Shown piece by piece: positions 61,876 through 64,000 of a stretch of 64,000 nucleotides of DNA. Under the pieces are notes generated by a model. That model did no database searches and was not told the DNA's origin. It saw only the letters and a list, made by a program, of their open reading frames with translations. A program made the position numbers and the translations under genes. Numbering within the stretch: position 1 is the stretch's first letter; each line of letters starts with the position of its first letter. This DNA comes from Actinacidiphila oryziradicis (lineage in GTDB: Bacteria > Actinomycetota > Actinomycetes > Streptomycetales > Streptomycetaceae): the NCBI RefSeq assembly GCF_005047355.1, contig NZ_SUMC01000004.1, forward strand, positions 62,001 to 126,000, read 5' to 3'.

Positions 61876-62881
61876 AGCCCTTCACCGCGGCCTGCGCGGC
61901 CTCCTCGACCAGTGCGATGCCCTTGGCCTGTGTCGTACTCCCCTTGGAGACCACGGCCACGAGGTAGGTGTGCCCGTCGGCCGTCACCCGGCCGATGCTG
62001 TTTATGTCCCACAGCAGGGTCGTGGTCCGCTGCAGCCAGCCGTTCTTGACGGCGTAGTCGCCGGTGGCCGCGCTGGGGACGCCCCAGTCCTGGTCGGTCT
62101 CGACCTGGCCCATCAGCGTCTGGATGTACGCCTGCGAGGCGTTGCTCAGCACCGAACTGTCACCGAACACCGCCTTCAGCAGCTTGAGTTGGTCCGCGGC
62201 CGTGGTCTGGGTGAGGCCCCACAGAACGCCGCTGCCGCCTGCGGTCTCGGTCAGTCCGAGGCGCTTGTTCGCCGCCTCCAGGCCGTCCGCGTAGCCGATC
62301 GACTTCCACAGGGCCGTGGCGGCCGTGTTGTCGCTGTTCTGGATCATCACCTTGGCGTACGCGTTCTCCTGCGTCGTCAGATGCCGGTTGTCGTCCTGCG
62401 CCTGCAGCAGCAGGGAGGCGAGGATGTCGACCTTGACGATGCTCGCGGTGTCGTACGAGCCGTCACCGTGCACCGCGCTCTTACCGGACTTGGTGTCCAG
62501 GATCGCCACGGAGTAGCGGGCGTCAGCGCCGCCGGTCACATTGTCGAGCGCGTCGCTCAGCGCTTTGTCCCAGTCCACAGCGGGCTCCGTACTCACCTTC
62601 GCGGCCACGGCGTGCGAGACGCCGCTGGAGGAGGCGGCACTGGTGGTGGAAGAGGCGGAGGGGCCGGCAGTCGTGGTGTCCGCCACGGACTGCGACTCGT
62701 TCGAGCCGTGCGACCGCGTCTTCGTATAGGCGGCGGTTCCGACTCCGCCACCCACCAGCACCGTTGTGGCGAGCGCCACATATATGACGGTTCTGCGCTT
62801 GCGACGGGCGCGGGCGCGAGAGCGGGGCCGTGCGGCCTGCCGTGGCCGTGAGCTGGGTCTTTCAGGTGTCTCGGACTCCAT
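61844..62881 (-). CDS. Membrane-anchored class A beta-lactamase-fold serine hydrolase
   Basis: A 345-residue protein: basic N-terminus (PRSRARARRKRR), membrane helix (TVIYVALATTVLVGGGVGTAAY, about 32-53), Ser/Thr-rich linker, and an exported hydrolase domain (about 105-345) with the SxxK motif in TASIVKVD, SDN in IQNSDNTAA and a third motif KNG in AVKNGWLQ instead of KTG/KSG. It may be a peptidoglycan or other hydrolase rather than a true beta-lactamase. ATG 62881. It is convergent with the mycosin gene and overlaps it. Confidence 0.88.
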   Translation of the reverse strand: MESETPERPSSRPRQAARPRSRARARRKRRTVIYVALATTVLVGGGVGTAAYTKTRSHGSNESQSVADTTTAGPSASSTTSAASSSGVSHAVAAKVSTEPAVDWDKALSDALDNVTGGADARYSVAILDTKSGKSAVHGDGSYDTASIVKVDILASLLLQAQDDNRHLTTQENAYAKVMIQNSDNTAATALWKSIGYADGLEAANKRLGLTETAGGSGVLWGLTQTTAADQLKLLKAVFGDSSVLSNASQAYIQTLMGQVETDQDWGVPSAATGDYAVKNGWLQRTTTLLWDINSIGRVTADGHTYLVAVVSKGSTTQAKGIALVEEAAQAAVKGFTKAAEEATS

Positions 62882-62978
62882 GCCCGTGGACGCTAGATAT
62901 CGAACCTACGTGCCCGGTGAGAGCCGTCTTAAGGGCCCGTAAGAAAATTCACCCGCGGTGCCCGGATACCCTCGCCCC

Positions 62979-63734
62979 GTGGCGCTCAAGAACATTCCGG
63001 ACCCCGGTTTCTCCGACGACGACGGTTCGGCCGACCCACGGCTCACCGCCGCTCTCGCCGCCTACGCGGCCGACCCCGCGGCCGAGCCGGACGTACTGAC
63101 AGCTCTGCGGGACGTGCGTCTGCTGGTGCCCGTGGTCGCGATCCTCGGTGAGACGGAGGAGGTGGCGGAGGCAGCCGGAAGGGCGGGCGGAAGCCTGCGG
63201 CGCGAGAAGAGCAGCGACATGGCCGTGCCGACCATCCAGGCAGCGGACGGCCGCCGGGCCCTCCCCGCGTTCACCTCCACCGGCACGTTGGCCCGCTGGC
63301 GCTCCGACGCCCGCCCGGTGGCCGTGCCCCTCCGGCAGGCGCTCCAGGCGCTCGCCCACGAGAAGGCCGACACTCTTCTCATCGACATGTCAGGACCCGT
63401 GCCCTTCGCCCTGGCCGGGGCCGCCCTGCGGGCGCTCGCCGAGGGCCGCGACCGTGTCGACCCGCTGGCCGACCCCGCCGTCCTGCGGGCGGTGCGTGAC
63501 GCGGTCGCCGCCGAGCCGGGGGTGCTGCGTGCCCATCTGTCCCGCGCCGCCGGCTCCGACGGCACCCTCGGCCTGGTCATCGCCCCGGGCATCCCCGTCC
63601 GCGAGGCTGCCCAGCGCGTCGCTACGGCGCTCGCCGCCGACGACACCCTGCGCGCGGGCCTCGTCCGGGGCCTGGACCTCGCCCTTCTGCCGCCGGAGGC
63701 CGTGCTGCCGGGGGAGCCCCTCTTCAGCCGCTGA
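62979..63734 (+). CDS. SseB-family protein
   Basis: A 251-residue protein with the SseB N-terminal domain (DVLTALRDVRLLVPVVAI ... DGRRALPAFTSTGTLARWRSDARPVAVP ... ALAHEKADTLLIDMSGPVPFAL). Such proteins are common next to the translation genes (infC-rpmI-rplT) in Streptomyces. The function is unknown; it is not a secretion effector here. GTG 62979 is the start. It faces the DUF1844 gene convergently with 15 bases between stops. Confidence 0.9.
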   Translation: MALKNIPDPGFSDDDGSADPRLTAALAAYAADPAAEPDVLTALRDVRLLVPVVAILGETEEVAEAAGRAGGSLRREKSSDMAVPTIQAADGRRALPAFTSTGTLARWRSDARPVAVPLRQALQALAHEKADTLLIDMSGPVPFALAGAALRALAEGRDRVDPLADPAVLRAVRDAVAAEPGVLRAHLSRAAGSDGTLGLVIAPGIPVREAAQRVATALAADDTLRAGLVRGLDLALLPPEAVLPGEPLFSR

Positions 63735-63749
63735 AGCTGGAAAGCAGGC

Positions 63750-64000
63750 TCAGCCGATGACCGGCCCGGTGAATTTCTCGCCCGGCCCCTGGCCCGGCTC
63801 GTCCGCCACCACGGAGGCCTCCCGGAAGGCGAGCTGGAGGGACTTCAGGCCGTCACGCAGCGGAGCCGCGTGATAGGAGCCGATCTCGGGCGCGCCGGCG
63901 GTGACCAGGCCGGCGAGGGACGTGATGAGCTTGCGGGCCTCGTCGAGGTCCTTGTGGGCGGTGCCCTCCTCGGCGAGACCCAGATTGACCGCGGCGGCGC
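63750..64000 (-). CDS. DUF1844 protein, N-terminal part outside the window
   Basis: The frame from the window edge to the TGA at 63750-63752 reads AAAVNLGLAEEGTAHKDLDE and GAPEIGSYHAAPLRDGLKSL, ending FTGPVIG. This is the helical C-terminal region of the small (about 115-residue) DUF1844 proteins that lie beside infC in actinobacteria. The start codon is beyond base 64000. The function is unknown. Confidence 0.85.
   Translation of the reverse strand, partial: AAAVNLGLAEEGTAHKDLDEARKLITSLAGLVTAGAPEIGSYHAAPLRDGLKSLQLAFREASVVADEPGQGPGEKFTGPVIG

Overview
The window is a GC-rich actinobacterial chromosome segment, almost certainly Streptomyces. It carries the complete Pup-proteasome locus, many GTG starts, long antisense shadow ORFs, GC-rich hairpin repeats between genes, an iron box of the DmdR/IdeR type, and PafBC, TatAC and HelY following the proteasome genes. 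From memory, the gene order resembles the S. coelicolor core from the glycerol operon down to the infC region. No tRNA, rRNA or CRISPR array was seen.

Region by region: 1-6675 holds the end of glpD, an orphan NarL-type response regulator, a RecB-type nuclease, a site-2 protease, trmI, a small exported protein and a ferredoxin. 6928-16900 is the pupylation-proteasome locus: arc/mpa, dop, pup, a broken endonuclease VII gene, prcB and prcA, then an inserted LacI regulator/MFS pair, then pafA. 17041-25416 holds two FKBP prolyl isomerases, pafB, pafC, a zinc-ribbon protein, a one-helix membrane protein, tatA, tatC and helY. 25440-28354 holds a flavin monooxygenase relic and an orphan ketosynthase/chain-length-factor pair without an acyl carrier protein.

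28750-36927 is a urea/guanidine carboxylase operon: two DUF1989 proteins, a biotin carboxylase and allophanate hydrolase, with a divergent TetR regulator. Its probable transporter (42734-44284) lies 6 kb away, but both promoters carry the same 9-4-9 inverted repeat. An accessory block sits between them at about 37-42.7 kb. It contains a secreted glycosidase with a lectin tail, a TetR/DUF1772 pair, a beheaded MFS transporter and the tail of a tyrosine integrase. This suggests one ancestral nitrogen-assimilation locus split by an insertion.

44485-50250 holds an iron-regulated siderophore-interacting reductase, a 5'-3' exonuclease, a glycine-betaine type ABC importer and a metal-receptor-like protein. 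50483-59246 holds a DUF2510 protein, a GlnA-like gamma-glutamyl ligase operon with aldehyde dehydrogenase, SDR and a divergent gamma-glutamyl hydrolase (amine or ethanolamine catabolism), a translationally coupled GNAT-APH-GNAT trio and a fold-type III PLP enzyme. 59576-64000 holds a proline-rich membrane protein coupled to an orphan mycosin-like protease, a class A beta-lactamase-fold protein, an SseB-like protein and the start of a DUF1844 gene.

The most interesting points are the shared operator and split nitrogen locus, its likely guanidine role, the decayed endonuclease whose last codons contain the prcB start, Pup ending in Glu, and the ACP-less KS/CLF pair.
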